Of a stretch of DNA of 64,000 bases, positions 63,814 to 64,000 are shown one piece after another (position 1 is the first letter of the stretch; every line of letters starts with the position of its first letter). A program made the position numbers and the translations under genes. A model generated the notes under the pieces. That model saw nothing but the letters and a program-made list of their open reading frames with translations. It searched no databases and was not told the DNA's origin. Location: positions 792,486 to 856,485 of the forward strand of contig NZ_JH993797.1 of the NCBI RefSeq assembly GCF_000316115.1. Reading direction: 5' to 3'. Source of the stretch: Leptolyngbya sp. PCC 7375. GTDB taxonomy: Bacteria > Cyanobacteriota > Cyanobacteriia > Phormidesmidales > Phormidesmidaceae.

Positions 63814-64000
63814 CTACCCTTCTGGCTGAAACCCGTCCTTGGTCATGACGCCAAGGGAAAGGAGTTCATACCCCGTTCTAGTATCGGGGTTGATGCTCAC
63901 CCTAAGTAAACGCACAGCATCATTGGTATTACTATCGATGGCCTGTTGAACGCCTTGCCGCGTGGGAGACTGCTTAAGTCCCGTAATCACTGCCTGAGTA
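63814..64000 (-). CDS. Partial gene: periplasmic ligand-binding protein, C-terminal end
   Basis: The minus strand is open from the window edge to TAG at 63814-63816, giving 62 residues: TQAVITGLKQSPTRQGVQQA, then NDAVRLLRVSIN and the end GVMTKDGFQPEG. The first part matches the last helix of Peripla_BP_6 (branched-chain amino-acid-type) receptors, which run LIxALexxPTREGVQQAL. The N-terminus is outside the window. Confidence 0.55.
   Translation of the reverse strand, partial: TQAVITGLKQSPTRQGVQQAIDSNTNDAVRLLRVSINPDTRTGYELLSLGVMTKDGFQPEG

Overview
The window looks like a cyanobacterial chromosome. The evidence is frequent GCGATCGC (HIP1-type) octamers, a valyl-tRNA synthetase carrying the membrane CAAD insertion known from cyanobacteria, a cyanobacterial-style ctaA/ctaB - ctaC/D/E oxidase locus, a PEP-CTERM protein and many short intergenic repeats. 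The species cannot be named from the sequence alone.

Region 1 (about 0.7-24.3 kb) is a phage-derived block. A leftward arm (764-3863) carries small proteins and a coiled-coil/GIY-YIG-type protein. Two tandem paralogous Cro/CI-like regulators (4040-4551) sit at the divergent control region. Rightward accessory genes follow, then a complete-looking long flexible (sipho-type) tail module (10613-24319): tail completion proteins, tube protein, a tail-assembly chaperone pair joined by a -1 frameshift, a tape measure, hub/tip proteins with repeats and a GH10-like glycosidase. I see no integrase, terminase, portal, capsid or lysis gene, so this is either a decayed prophage or a tail-only (tailocin-like) element. 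IS630 and IS3 elements split two of its genes. Both hosts rejoin in frame when one target duplication and the IS are removed on paper.

Region 2 (24.4-35.2 kb) is ordinary accessory metabolism: a cytochrome b-like membrane protein, a VIT-VWA protein, a globin, a YwiC-like protein, a phnCDE-type ABC importer, a TAXI-type receptor and a methyltransferase.

Region 3 (35.6-46.1 kb) resembles a conflict/defence island: an S41 peptidase, an XRE regulator, a DUF2283/nuclease pair, then a trypco1-like small protein directly upstream of a giant caspase-HSP90-type ATPase-helical repeat gene. That gene is cut by an IS4-family element with a clean 12-bp target duplication; the reconstructed product is 1494 aa.

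Region 4 (46.1-64 kb) is core-like: a PEP-CTERM phosphoesterase, valS with CAAD, a TRIC-type channel, a DrrAB-like exporter with a BrnTA toxin-antitoxin pair wedged between its genes, ctaB and ctaA leftward, ctaC-ctaD-ctaE rightward, and the 3' end of a periplasmic-binding-protein gene at the right edge. Haem A synthesis (ctaB, ctaA) lies divergent from the oxidase subunits it serves.
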